Below, in pieces: positions 54,254 through 61,849 of a stretch of DNA of 64,000 bases. Position 1 is the stretch's first letter, and every line of letters begins with the position of its first letter. A program made the position numbers and the translations under genes. The notes beneath the pieces are model-generated. The model ran no database searches. It was not told where the DNA came from and saw only the letters and a list, made by a program, of their open reading frames with translations. This DNA comes from Pseudomonas sp. EpS/L25 (GTDB lineage Bacteria; Pseudomonadota; Gammaproteobacteria; Pseudomonadales; Pseudomonadaceae): NCBI RefSeq assembly GCF_001512295.1, contig NZ_LNUP01000001.1, positions 115,651 through 179,650 of the forward strand. The letters run 5' to 3'.

Positions 54254-54286
54254 TGCGCACTATAGTTTGTAGCTCTATAGTGCGCA
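54254..54286. promoter_or_regulatory. Perfect 12-bp palindromic operator upstream of the XRE gene
   Basis: TGCGCACTATAG (54254-54265) and CTATAGTGCGCA (54275-54286) are exact inverted repeats separated by 9 bp, 37 bp before the XRE start. The ACTATAG/CTATAGT core resembles operators of small autoregulatory XRE/C-protein repressors, so autoregulation is likely. Confidence 0.7.
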
Positions 54287-54323
54287 ATCGGCTGTCATCT
54301 TGGTTTTCTAAGGAAAACCATAG

Positions 54324-54617
54324 GTGGCGGCGAAAAACTCATTGGCGACGGCAATACGGACGGTCAGGAAAGCGCGCGGCTTGAGCCAGGAAGCGTTCTC
54401 CGACGTGTCCAGCCGTACCTATCTGAGTTTGCTGGAGCGCGACCTGAAAAGCCCGACCATCAGCAAGCTGACCGAGTTGTGCGAGGTCATGGACGTGCAT
54501 CCGCTCACGTTGCTGACGCTGGCCTATGCCGGCGACAGCACGCGCAAGGCCGATCAGCTTCTGGCGCAGGTGCGCCAGGAGCTTGAGGCGGTGTTGAAGG
54601 AACGCGACACGCCGTAG
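54324..54617 (+). CDS. XRE-family transcriptional regulator
   Basis: A 97-aa HTH_3 protein (RTVRKARGLSQEAFSDVSSRTYLSLLERD, about 12-40). It starts at GTG with AAGGA about 9 bases upstream. It is the only plus-strand backbone gene here and faces away from the replication block, so it is a candidate master repressor of the ICE. Confidence 0.88.
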   Translation: MAAKNSLATAIRTVRKARGLSQEAFSDVSSRTYLSLLERDLKSPTISKLTELCEVMDVHPLTLLTLAYAGDSTRKADQLLAQVRQELEAVLKERDTP

Positions 54618-54648
54618 GCGCGTGCGTGAGGTGATGCGCCAGCAGCAC

Positions 54649-54673
54649 GGCGCCCCGCCGCAATGGGCGGGGC
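54649..54673. terminator. GC-rich hairpin between XRE and DUF736; arm of a distant inverted repeat
   Basis: GCCCCGCC (54652-54659) pairs with GGCGGGGC (54666-54673). It lies between the convergent XRE and DUF736 genes and may terminate both. The whole 25-bp sequence recurs in inverted orientation at 55537-55561. Confidence 0.5.
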
Positions 54674-54687
54674 ACGGTGGGCGGCCG

Positions 54688-55002
54688 TCAGGCCGCCTTG
54701 GGCTTGCTGCGCGACCAGATCAGGTCGTGCGTGCCGTCCTCGTTCTCGATCAGACGGGCATAGACCGTCGCCGGGAACGAAGGGTCGTCGAGGGATACGG
54801 ACACGTAGGGCCGCCCGGCTTCGCTGGTCTTCTTCCACGCCGCGCCGATGTCGTGGCCGGCCGCCTGAAGGCGGAAGTCGGGGGCGTTCTCGGTGTCGCC
54901 CTTGTCGTTGGGAATCAGCTTGACCTTGACGTTGAGGGTCAGGGTGCGGAGCTGGCCGGTGAAGCCGTCTTTCTCTGCGGTGAAGGTGCCGATGTTAGCC
55001 AT
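54688..55002 (-). CDS. DUF736 family protein
   Basis: A 104-aa protein starting [20 protein letters not shown] with the conserved core [22 protein letters not shown]. It is usual in plasmids and ICEs and its function is unknown. A ribosome site (GAAAGGAAAA) lies upstream of the ATG. Confidence 0.85.
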   Translation of the reverse strand: MANIGTFTAEKDGFTGQLRTLTLNVKVKLIPNDKGDTENAPDFRLQAAGHDIGAAWKKTSEAGRPYVSVSLDDPSFPATVYARLIENEDGTHDLIWSRSKPKAA

Positions 55003-55119
55003 GATGTTTTTCCTTTCGGGTTGAACAAGGTCGCGCCAGTGCGTCCTTGTTGTGATCCGGCCGGCGGGGGATGGGCTGGCCGCACCGCGCAGCGGTCGCA
55101 ACACCGTGGAGAGCCTGGA

Positions 55120-55177
55120 AGCGAAAAGAATTTGTCCCGCGAGGAATGCGCGCAGCGCAGGGGAAATTGTTTTCGCT
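55120..55177. repeat. Long imperfect dyad
   Basis: AGCGAAAAGAATTTGTCCC (55120-55138) pairs with 55160-55177 with few mismatches, around a 21-nt GC-rich loop. The AT-rich arms stand out in GC-rich DNA. It could be an RNA hairpin or a binding site for a dimeric protein. Confidence 0.6.
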
Positions 55178-55536
55178 GGAAGGTTGCGGCCATGAAGCCC
55201 AAGGCACAGCCGTTCCCTCGCCAGGATTCACGACAAGCCAAGGACGCACCGGCCGCCCGCTCCCGAATGGAGACGTGGCCGACTCGGCATCCCCGCATGA
55301 CGGCTTCACTGGCTTGCGCCCTGCCGCGGGCAAGGCCAATACCCCAACGACGAGCGAGAACGCCCCTTGCCGCAGATTGCGGCGACGGGCTTGAGGCGTG
55401 GCGTGGATGCTCCATAGCGAAGCCGGGCGGCGTGTCGGTGAACCGTCCTTCGTGACGTACAGGCGCGAACTGCCAGCGTCGAGGACGGCACGCCTTGGCA
55501 CAACCTGCCGCAGCAAGCCGGGGCGTAGCCCCACAA

Positions 55537-55561
55537 GCCCCGCCCATTGCGGCGGGGCGCC
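55537..55561. repeat. Inverted copy of the 54649-54673 hairpin
   Basis: Twenty-five bases are the exact reverse complement of 54649-54673. The sequence forms the same 8-bp hairpin itself. The pair brackets DUF736 and the first part of the gene-free region. Confidence 0.7.
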
Positions 55562-55625
55562 ATCGAAACCTTGCCCGCGTCAGCGGGAGCCGATGGCTGT
55601 ACCGCGTGCAAGGCACTTGCACGTC

Positions 55626-55663
55626 CGCCACGTCGCCGCCTGGTCGAAGGCGGCGACGTGGCG
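55626..55663 (+). terminator. 15-bp perfect stem-loop, terminator-like
   Basis: CGCCACGTCGCCGCC (55626-55640) pairs perfectly with 55649-55663 around an 8-nt loop. On the plus strand it is followed by ATTTTGCTTTGG. No plus-strand gene ends just before it, so it may end a non-coding transcript. Confidence 0.5.
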
Positions 55664-55761
55664 ATTTTGCTTTGGACGCTGGAACCGGGCGCGGCCACCG
55701 CTGCGCCCGGATCTTCGACCACCGGCCCAAAGGCGGAACGGCTTGGGGCCGGTGCTGCTCG

Positions 55762-55971
55762 TTATTCCTTGATTTCGATGATCCACCACACCGAACGCGG
55801 CAAGAGCTGGCCACTGATGGGGTGAGTGTCGGTGAGGTCGGCGCAGGCCGTCCAGCCCGAGGGCGGGCGGTAGCCGCGCACGTCGCCTTCGCCGTGCCAG
55901 CGGCGGGCGCGTACCGTGCCGGGCGCATAGATCGCCGCCATGCGCGGGCGGCTGGTGGGGGTGCGGGTCAT
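55762..55971 (-). CDS. Small conserved ICE protein, 69 aa
   Basis: The sequence is MTRTPTSRPRMAAIYAPGTV followed by an Arg/Trp-rich core and the ending RSVWWIIEIKE. I recall similar short proteins between ParB and DUF736 genes in related elements but no function. The ATG at 55971 follows GGAGAAG by 5 bases. It lies 62 bp after the ParB gene. Confidence 0.6.
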   Translation of the reverse strand: MTRTPTSRPRMAAIYAPGTVRARRWHGEGDVRGYRPPSGWTACADLTDTHPISGQLLPRSVWWIIEIKE

Positions 55972-56033
55972 GGGGGCTTCTCCTTCAAGCGAAGCGCCCC
56001 GGTCGGGGCCGGGGCGCTTGCCTTCGGCGCGGG

Positions 56034-58082
56034 TCAAGCGGCCAGTGCCTCGGCGGGTTCATCCGCCATTGCTTCGGCATCCTCCGGGGCGTCCTGCGCC
56101 TGCGTTTCCTCCGGCGCAGCTTCCGGGCCTTCGGTCTTGAAGATGGCGGGCATCCAGCCCGTGCCATCGGCCAGCCGTTCCGCCTCGCTGGCAATGTCGG
56201 CCTTCTTCAACTTCGCCAGCCGGGTGGCGTGCGACGGCGCGAACTCGCCCACGGTTTCCAGAATCACCGCCTTGGAAACGTGCTTGAAATAGCCGTCGGC
56301 GGTGGGCTGCCACCATGCGGCCATATCCAGCCCCACGGCCTGCGCCAGTTCTGCGCCCGCCTGGTGCGCCGTGGCGCGGGGCGTCACCACGTCCACGGTC
56401 GCCGCCACGCATACCGCCAGCAGCCGCACCAGTTCGCCTTGCTCCATCGCCAGCAGCACGCCGAACAGTTCGGTGCTGTCCTGCGGCAGCGCTTCGCCCG
56501 CGACCTGCTGCAACTCGCGCAGGGCTACGGCGGCAGGCGATTCGGGCCAGTCGGGGGCCATGCCTTCCAGCCGGTCTTGCACGGTCAGGCGCACGCCCAG
56601 CGGCAAGTCGTGGCCGTAGTGGTTGTCCTGCAAGACGGTCTGCACCATGCCATGCACCAGCGCGGCCAGCGCGACTTGCGGATGGCGGGCGACTTCGATT
56701 TGCAGCGCGGCGGTGCGGTGCGCGCTCAAGCGCTGCGCCAGCCGGTCGGACAGGCTCGCGGCCTTGGGCTGCTCGGCGTCCTCGCCTTCGTCGTCGTTCC
56801 CGGCTTCGCCTTCCGCGCTGCCGAAACCCTGCCGCAATCGTTCCAGCGTGCGCAGCGCCTTGGCTTCGGCTTCGCGCAGCAGCCCGCGATGAATCACGGC
56901 TTCGCCGCTGCGGTCGAGGGTGACGATGGCACCGGCCACGGCGCGCACGTCCGGGGCGTAGCCCTGCAAGGCTTCCTCCACGACTTGCAGTTCCCCGGCG
57001 ACCTGTTCGCGGCGCGGTTCCAGCGCTTCGGTCTTGTCCTCGTCCTCGGCGTCGTAGGCTTCTTCCAGTTCGGCGTCGATCTTGTCGAGGCGGGTTTGCA
57101 GCGAGGCGATGCGGCGGGCTTCGCGGGCGCTCGGTTCGCGGCGCTGGCGCGGTGCGTTCTGGAACGCCTGCCGCTCTGCATAGCTCATGTGCGGCACGGC
57201 TTCGACCCACGCCCAACCCTCGGCGCGCACGTCCCCGGCCAGCGCATCCAGCTTGTCGCGCACCAGCGTTTCCAGCAGCGCGGCGTCGGTCAGATAGGTT
57301 CCGGCATCGCCTTCCGCGAACAGGTCGCGGCGGATGCCACCGCCCGCCGCCGTGTAGGCGTCCAGCCCGGCGAAGCGCACCAGCGGATGCGTGGCGTCGA
57401 TTTCGCGCTCGGTCAGGCGTTCGCGCAGCGCGGACGCGCCACGCTGCCATTCGGGCGCACTGTAGAACGCGGCTTCCTGCGCGGCGTGGTCGTCGGTGAT
57501 GGTCAGGGCCATCAACTGTTCCAGCGTGACGGCTGCGGCCCGGTAGTCGGCCAGCAGGCGCGGCGAGACGTTGGCCAGCTTCAAGCGGCGCTGCACCACC
57601 AGCGGGGACACGCCGAAGTCGGCGGCAATGTCCTCGATGGGCCGGCCTTCCTTGACCAGCGCGGCGAACGCCTCGAACTGGTCGGCCGGGTGCATCTGCT
57701 CGCGCAGCAGGTTTTCCGCGAGGCTGACGGTACGGGCCGAAGCGTCAGGCACCAGCAGGCAAGGCACCTCAAAGTCGGCGGCAATGCGCCTCTTCTTCGC
57801 CAGCAGCTTCAACGCGGTCAGTCGGCGGTCGCCCGCCACCACTTCGTATTGCTCGCCATCGGCGGACAGGATGACGACGAGGTTTTGCAGCAGACCGATG
57901 CGGGCGATGCTCGCGGCCAGTTCGGGAATGGACAGGCGCGCGGTCTTGCGTGCGTTGCGCTTGGAGCGGCGCGGCAGCAACTGCGAGAGCGGAACCAAAA
58001 TCAGGTTCTTGGTCAGGTCGGCCACTTCCAGCGGCGCGGCGGTTTCGATGGCACGGGCTTCGATTTGGGTAACAGCGTTCAT
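56034..58082 (-). CDS. parB: ParB/RepB/Spo0J-family protein, large ICE form
   Basis: A 682-aa protein with an N-terminal ParB nuclease/CTPase fold: AGDRRLTALKLL (GDRR at 84-87, the GERR position) and AENLLREQMH, then a KorB-type HTH (about 150-185, IEDIAADFGVSPLVVQRRLKL). A long C-terminal extension includes a coiled coil (about 325-370) and an acidic Ala-rich tail. This is far longer than chromosomal ParB and is the usual ICE variant. It may bind DNA for partition or regulation. Confidence 0.9.
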   Translation of the reverse strand: MNAVTQIEARAIETAAPLEVADLTKNLILVPLSQLLPRRSKRNARKTARLSIPELAASIARIGLLQNLVVILSADGEQYEVVAGDRRLTALKLLAKKRRIAADFEVPCLLVPDASARTVSLAENLLREQMHPADQFEAFAALVKEGRPIEDIAADFGVSPLVVQRRLKLANVSPRLLADYRAAAVTLEQLMALTITDDHAAQEAAFYSAPEWQRGASALRERLTEREIDATHPLVRFAGLDAYTAAGGGIRRDLFAEGDAGTYLTDAALLETLVRDKLDALAGDVRAEGWAWVEAVPHMSYAERQAFQNAPRQRREPSAREARRIASLQTRLDKIDAELEEAYDAEDEDKTEALEPRREQVAGELQVVEEALQGYAPDVRAVAGAIVTLDRSGEAVIHRGLLREAEAKALRTLERLRQGFGSAEGEAGNDDEGEDAEQPKAASLSDRLAQRLSAHRTAALQIEVARHPQVALAALVHGMVQTVLQDNHYGHDLPLGVRLTVQDRLEGMAPDWPESPAAVALRELQQVAGEALPQDSTELFGVLLAMEQGELVRLLAVCVAATVDVVTPRATAHQAGAELAQAVGLDMAAWWQPTADGYFKHVSKAVILETVGEFAPSHATRLAKLKKADIASEAERLADGTGWMPAIFKTEGPEAAPEETQAQDAPEDAEAMADEPAEALAA

Positions 58083-58161
58083 GGTGATAACTCCTTGCGG
58101 TTAGGGATGCAGCAGCGAGAGAAGCGGCAAGGGCTGCTGCCTGCCCCTGCCGCGTGGGGAT

Positions 58162-58989
58162 TCAGGCTTTCAACTGGCGCATGCCATCGGCCAGCAGCCA
58201 AAGCGCACGGTTGAGGCGGATGTTTTGGTCGATGCCCTGCACCGGGCGGGTTTGCTGGCGGCGTCCGTTGGCGCTGCGCCCGCGCAGGCCGCCTTGGGTC
58301 AGGTTTTCTTGCGTGCGGTTGAACACGCTCCACAAGTCCGGGCGGCGGTCGTCGTGGCGGCGCGGCATCAGGATTTGCGATTCCGTGATGGGCGCGGGCT
58401 TGTCGGGGTCGTCGTACTTGAGGGCCAGCGCGGCGCGGGCGAACACTTCGGATTCGCCATCGTTCAAGGTGATGGCGCGCATGGAATCGCGGGACTCCTT
58501 CACCCGGTCGAAGCTGCTCAACACTTCGTAAGCGCCTTCGATGACGTGCCCGGCCACGTCGCCCTTGTGGGGCACGCGCACATCGGCCACGGTATCGCCG
58601 AACACCAATCCGTTCTGGCAGACAAAGCGCAGCAGGCCAGCCAACAATTGATAGCTGCTGGTGCCGTCGTGCGAGTTCAGCAGGACGATTTCATTGGCTT
58701 CTGCATCGTTGATCTGGTTGGCATGGCGTAGCCGGATCATGTGCTTGGTGAAGTCGCGGCGGTCTTCGTTGCGCACGCGGGTCTGCGCCACCATGAAGGG
58801 CTGGAAGCCCTCCTTGCGAAGCTCCGTCAGGACGGCGGCGGTCGGGATATAGGCGTACCGCTCGGAACGGCTTTCGTGCGGGGCGTCCGCGAAGATGGAC
58901 GGCGCGACCCTGCGGATTTGGTCGTCGGACAGCGGGTAATCGCTGCGCAGCGACGGGGAACGGGAAGCGAAACGGGATGCGAGTTGCAT
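58162..58989 (-). CDS. DUF932 family protein
   Basis: A 275-aa protein starting MQLASRFASRSPSLRSDYPLS with the DUF932 core MIRLRHANQINDAEANEIVLLNSHDG broken across about 90-116. It is plasmid- and phage-associated with unknown function. The start has AGGAG 7 bases upstream. It is the first gene of the unit that continues into ParB. Confidence 0.85.
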   Translation of the reverse strand: MQLASRFASRSPSLRSDYPLSDDQIRRVAPSIFADAPHESRSERYAYIPTAAVLTELRKEGFQPFMVAQTRVRNEDRRDFTKHMIRLRHANQINDAEANEIVLLNSHDGTSSYQLLAGLLRFVCQNGLVFGDTVADVRVPHKGDVAGHVIEGAYEVLSSFDRVKESRDSMRAITLNDGESEVFARAALALKYDDPDKPAPITESQILMPRRHDDRRPDLWSVFNRTQENLTQGGLRGRSANGRRQQTRPVQGIDQNIRLNRALWLLADGMRQLKA

Positions 58990-59500
58990 GATTGGTTCTC
59001 CTGACAAAGAAGGATTTGCTGTTCAAACCGCACACCGGATTCCTAGATTCGGAGCCCAGCCTTTCGGCTGTTCGGTGCGGTTGGCACGAGGAACCCGGTT
59101 GGCCCTGTTGCCACCGTCTTTCCTGAGTTCATCGCCCGCGACGGTCAGGAGCGCGCGGACGGGGGCCGTCAAGGAAACAAGCGCAGGGTTGGTGCGGCCC
59201 GCAGCGCAGCGAGGACACGGCCCTGCGCGCCTTGACGGCACACGGGCGCGGGCTACAGTCGCGGACAAGGTGATGAAGTCAGGGGAGACGGCTGGACAAG
59301 GCAACGGCCGTCCCTGTGTGCCGAACCGCACGCAAGCGAAGCGCGCAGGCCCGAAGCTGGAAGCCGGGCCGGAGGCGTCAGCCGAGCGGAGCGAGGGAAC
59401 GATGGAAGCCCGAAGGGGGCGAGACGCCGTAGGCGGCTCGATGCGAAGCACGACAGCGCGACCGGCCATGCTTCTTGGCCGGGGACGCACAGACTTTGGG
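58990..59500. other. Gene-free region between the ICE backbone and the right cargo
   Basis: No convincing gene in 511 bp. Two linked stems pair 59165-59174 with 59230-59239 and 59181-59188 with 59221-59228, giving an interrupted hairpin about 75 nt long. A CCGGCCA/TGGCCGG hairpin lies at 59462-59482. It should contain the promoter of the DUF932 operon. Confidence 0.5.
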
Positions 59501-59704
59501 ATGAACAAACCTTCGGCGCTTGATATTCAGCAACACTTGCTGTCGCTGATCGAATCAATTGGAGGTGCGCCTACGGAGGTGGACATGACCCGCTTCATGA
59601 ACATCTTCTACGAAGGAACCGCCCCGGCGACGCGAACCTCATGGGATGTCATGCACTTCACCAATTCGGTGAGCACGTCGTGGCGGCCCGTTCACCGGCG
59701 CTGA
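59501..59704 (+). CDS. Small hypothetical protein, 67 aa
   Basis: An ATG frame giving MNKPSALDIQQHLLSLIESI and ending STSWRPVHRR. Composition from here rightward is less GC-rich than the backbone. There is no recognised domain and only a weak ribosome site. It may be a small regulator for the next operon or a remnant. Confidence 0.4.
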   Translation: MNKPSALDIQQHLLSLIESIGGAPTEVDMTRFMNIFYEGTAPATRTSWDVMHFTNSVSTSWRPVHRR

Positions 59705-59720
59705 CTTTAGCTCTCTCATC

Positions 59721-59758
59721 TTGCATGGTGGTAACATAAATGCTACCTAACATGGCAA
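59721..59758. promoter_or_regulatory. Palindromic operator/promoter of the right cargo operon
   Basis: GGTAACATAAATGCTACC (59730-59747) is a near-perfect dyad, and outside it TTGCATGG and CATGGCAA extend the symmetry. It lies 35-72 bp before the HTH gene, AT-rich, at the position of a promoter. Autoregulation by the HTH protein is likely. Confidence 0.55.
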
Positions 59759-59792
59759 CACATTTCTGACGCAGATTTGGTCTGGAGAACTA

Positions 59793-60113
59793 ATGGCACT
59801 GACGCGTTATTTCAAAGAGACGGTTCAGGCGCGCGTCCAGGCCGACCCGAAATTCCGCGATGCCCTGTTCACGGACGGCATCGAGACAATGCTGGCCGGC
59901 GACGTAGACAACGGCAAGGCGATTTTGCGCGACTACATCAAGGCGACAGTCGGCTTCGAGCAGCTTGCCGCAGAGACCGGCTCGTCGCCTAAGAGTTTGA
60001 TCCGCATGTTCGGCCCGACCGGTAACCCGCAGGCGCGCAACCTGTTCACCGTCATCAGCCATCTGCAGCGTCACGCCGGGCTCATCCTTCACGTGACTAC
60101 CCGCGGGCAATAA
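59793..60113 (+). CDS. Antitoxin-like HTH regulator (addiction-module antidote family, COG3636-like)
   Basis: A 106-aa protein whose core (about 25-95, LFTDGIETMLAGDVDNGKAILRDYI then FEQLAAETGSSPKSLIRMFGPTGNP) is typical of HigA-like antidotes that normally pair with RelE/HigB toxins. No RelE-type gene is adjacent. It is the first gene of the operon with the three following ones (19 bp gap), so it more likely serves as their autoregulator. GGAG is 8 bases before the ATG. Confidence 0.8.
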   Translation: MALTRYFKETVQARVQADPKFRDALFTDGIETMLAGDVDNGKAILRDYIKATVGFEQLAAETGSSPKSLIRMFGPTGNPQARNLFTVISHLQRHAGLILHVTTRGQ

Positions 60114-60132
60114 GACCAAAGGCCCGATAAAA

Positions 60133-61221
60133 ATGAACAATATCGCGGCGCAAGAAGGAATGGAGACGCTGCCAACTGCCGCGAAGCTAACGGCGTTCTA
60201 CCTAAGTCGTGACCGCGTTCTGGGGTTGCTGAACTCCCAGCACTTGCCCGCGCACGTGGTAGCGGTGCTTCAGGGTCACGACATTCAGATGTCGACAGCG
60301 ATCCTTTCGAATGCTGTCGGCTCATATCTCCTGCAAACGATCGCTGCAGGCAAAGTAAAGACGCTGCCACAACTAGCCTTCGAAGGCGAACTGAAGGAAG
60401 GCGTCCCGTTCATTTATAACGGTCATGTCACCGGCAAGGGCTTCGCGGCTGCCAACAAGACCCCTGCTTTAAGTCTCACAGAGAAGCTCGACGAACCGCT
60501 TGCTAACAAGAAGCTCGTCTTCGAGTTTTCGAAGAACGGGCTGGTGAATGACACTGCGTACACCCGTATGTCTGGCTCGACGCGCCTTTTCGCGTTCGGT
60601 TACATCACAGGGATCGAAGACACCATCATCCGCGCCGTGCCTTACATCGTGGGGGATCTGGTAGCAAGCGGCCACGCGATGGCTTCGCCATTCGTGCCGA
60701 CACTCGAACTGCGCCCTGAGGACATCGGGCAATTCGCTGGAATGGACCAGACCTGGTTTCCTTCCGAAGCCGAATTCAAACGCATGACGATGGTCCCGGA
60801 ACTGGCCGTCAAAGAACTGATCTGTCGCCTGCTTGGCGAGCATTCGGTGCCCAGCGATTGGGGCGGAGAGGAAAGCGATGTACTGTCGGCCAACTTGGTT
60901 GTTGGTGGCCGCCGTCACACAGGGGCGTTCCTGCTCAAGGGGCCGGCACGGTTTCACCCGATGAAGCCAACCGACCTTGGAAAAAATGGCGACCAACTCT
61001 ATCGCCTCTTCAACATTCCCGCCCAGATCTACGTGGTGCAGCATTGCCATGCCATTGGTGCTGCCGTCCGCAAGCAAGCAGAGGCGTTTGCGCTCGCACG
61101 CAGCTTTGTCGCCCCTTGCCAGATCGTTTTCATGGATGGCCTCACGACAGCGCGTCTGCTGCGGGCTCATGGGCTTTGGCCTGCAAAAGCGCCGACTTCG
61201 AGAAGAGGCAAGACAGCATGA
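60133..61221 (+). CDS. Unknown 362-aa protein, possible degenerate PD-(D/E)xK nuclease-like core
   Basis: I do not recognise a named family. The C-terminal part has GGEESDVLSANL (E246/E247, D249), a beta hairpin and AFLLKG (K269), a spacing like the D...(E/Q)xK core of restriction-type nucleases. Leu stands where the second acidic or Gln residue is expected. Aromatic and His-containing FNIPAQIYVVQHCHAIG follows. The N-terminal 200 residues are mixed alpha/beta without a clear motif. The stop overlaps the next ATG (ATGA). It may be the effector of the operon. Confidence 0.6.
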   Translation: MNNIAAQEGMETLPTAAKLTAFYLSRDRVLGLLNSQHLPAHVVAVLQGHDIQMSTAILSNAVGSYLLQTIAAGKVKTLPQLAFEGELKEGVPFIYNGHVTGKGFAAANKTPALSLTEKLDEPLANKKLVFEFSKNGLVNDTAYTRMSGSTRLFAFGYITGIEDTIIRAVPYIVGDLVASGHAMASPFVPTLELRPEDIGQFAGMDQTWFPSEAEFKRMTMVPELAVKELICRLLGEHSVPSDWGGEESDVLSANLVVGGRRHTGAFLLKGPARFHPMKPTDLGKNGDQLYRLFNIPAQIYVVQHCHAIGAAVRKQAEAFALARSFVAPCQIVFMDGLTTARLLRAHGLWPAKAPTSRRGKTA

Positions 61222-61847
61222 CGGTTCGGTCACCTCATCGCGACGCCCTGCGAATTTTGTTCGTCTTGAGAGCAGGAGGCAGCCCCGTCGAGCCACCGGC
61301 GGCTGAGTATGCTCTCATTTTCAAAGGCGAAGCACGCCTACAAGCGTTCGACTTCTGGATGCGAAATCCAGACTATCTTGCTGCTGAGTTGCTTGATTTG
61401 TTCGCAGAGACAAAGGACAAGAGCTACTACAAAGCAGCGCAGGCGATCTTGGACGACGAGGAGCCTGACCTTCGCCGTGTCCCGATGGTCCGGTACTTCT
61501 TTGGCGCCTACGAACGCTTGGATGACGCTCTGTCGCTACTGAGGTCCCGCGATCTCATTCGCATCACTGGCACCAAGGGAACCAACAATAAGGTCTTGGA
61601 GACAGACTTCGTTCTTACGAAGACCGGCTATGACACCTGCTCTACCGCAATGTCGCAGGAGCCCATCCTTCGATGGTATGCGGATAGGGCGAAGTTGGTA
61701 GCTAAGGTTGCGGGTACCATGGGCGGGACAGCTTTGAAGCAGAAACAGTATCAGCGCGCGAGCTATGCGGAAACCAAGCTGGGCGGGGTTATTCCGGCAA
61801 TCACCGAAGATGTACGAGTTCGCCTTACACAACTGCAATCGGCGTAG
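61218..61847 (+). CDS. Unknown 209-aa protein with a winged-helix-like segment
   Basis: Starts at ATG 61218 inside the previous stop codon. Residues about 95-145 (LDDALSLLRSRDLIRITGTK, then FVLTKTGYD) look like a recognition helix and wing. The rest is helical and ends RVRLTQLQSA. A small winged-helix middle component between an effector and an SMC-like ATPase is seen in ABC-three-component and MukE-like systems; that parallel is inference. Confidence 0.6.
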   Translation: MTVRSPHRDALRILFVLRAGGSPVEPPAAEYALIFKGEARLQAFDFWMRNPDYLAAELLDLFAETKDKSYYKAAQAILDDEEPDLRRVPMVRYFFGAYERLDDALSLLRSRDLIRITGTKGTNNKVLETDFVLTKTGYDTCSTAMSQEPILRWYADRAKLVAKVAGTMGGTALKQKQYQRASYAETKLGGVIPAITEDVRVRLTQLQSA

Positions 61848-61849
61848 CG

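Larger units (their letters stand above)
55003..55761. other. 759-bp region without a convincing gene
   Basis: All open frames here are short or have shadow-like composition. The region instead holds three strong inverted-repeat structures, listed separately. It may carry a small RNA, regulatory sites or a decayed gene. Confidence 0.5.

Noticed and set aside
56229-58214. A 661-codon plus-strand frame opposite parB
   Set aside because: His/Gln/Gly-rich antisense composition typical of shadows in GC-rich DNA; parB on the other strand has clear motifs.
58988-59704. A 238-codon plus-strand frame across the DUF932 upstream region
   Set aside because: The first 170 codons have Arg/Gly/Ala-rich random composition and cover structured non-coding DNA; only the last 67 codons are listed, with low confidence.
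59793-60113. A classical HigBA/RelE toxin-antitoxin pair
   Set aside because: The antitoxin-like protein is present but no RelE/HigB-type toxin gene lies on either side; the 67-aa upstream frame does not resemble one.
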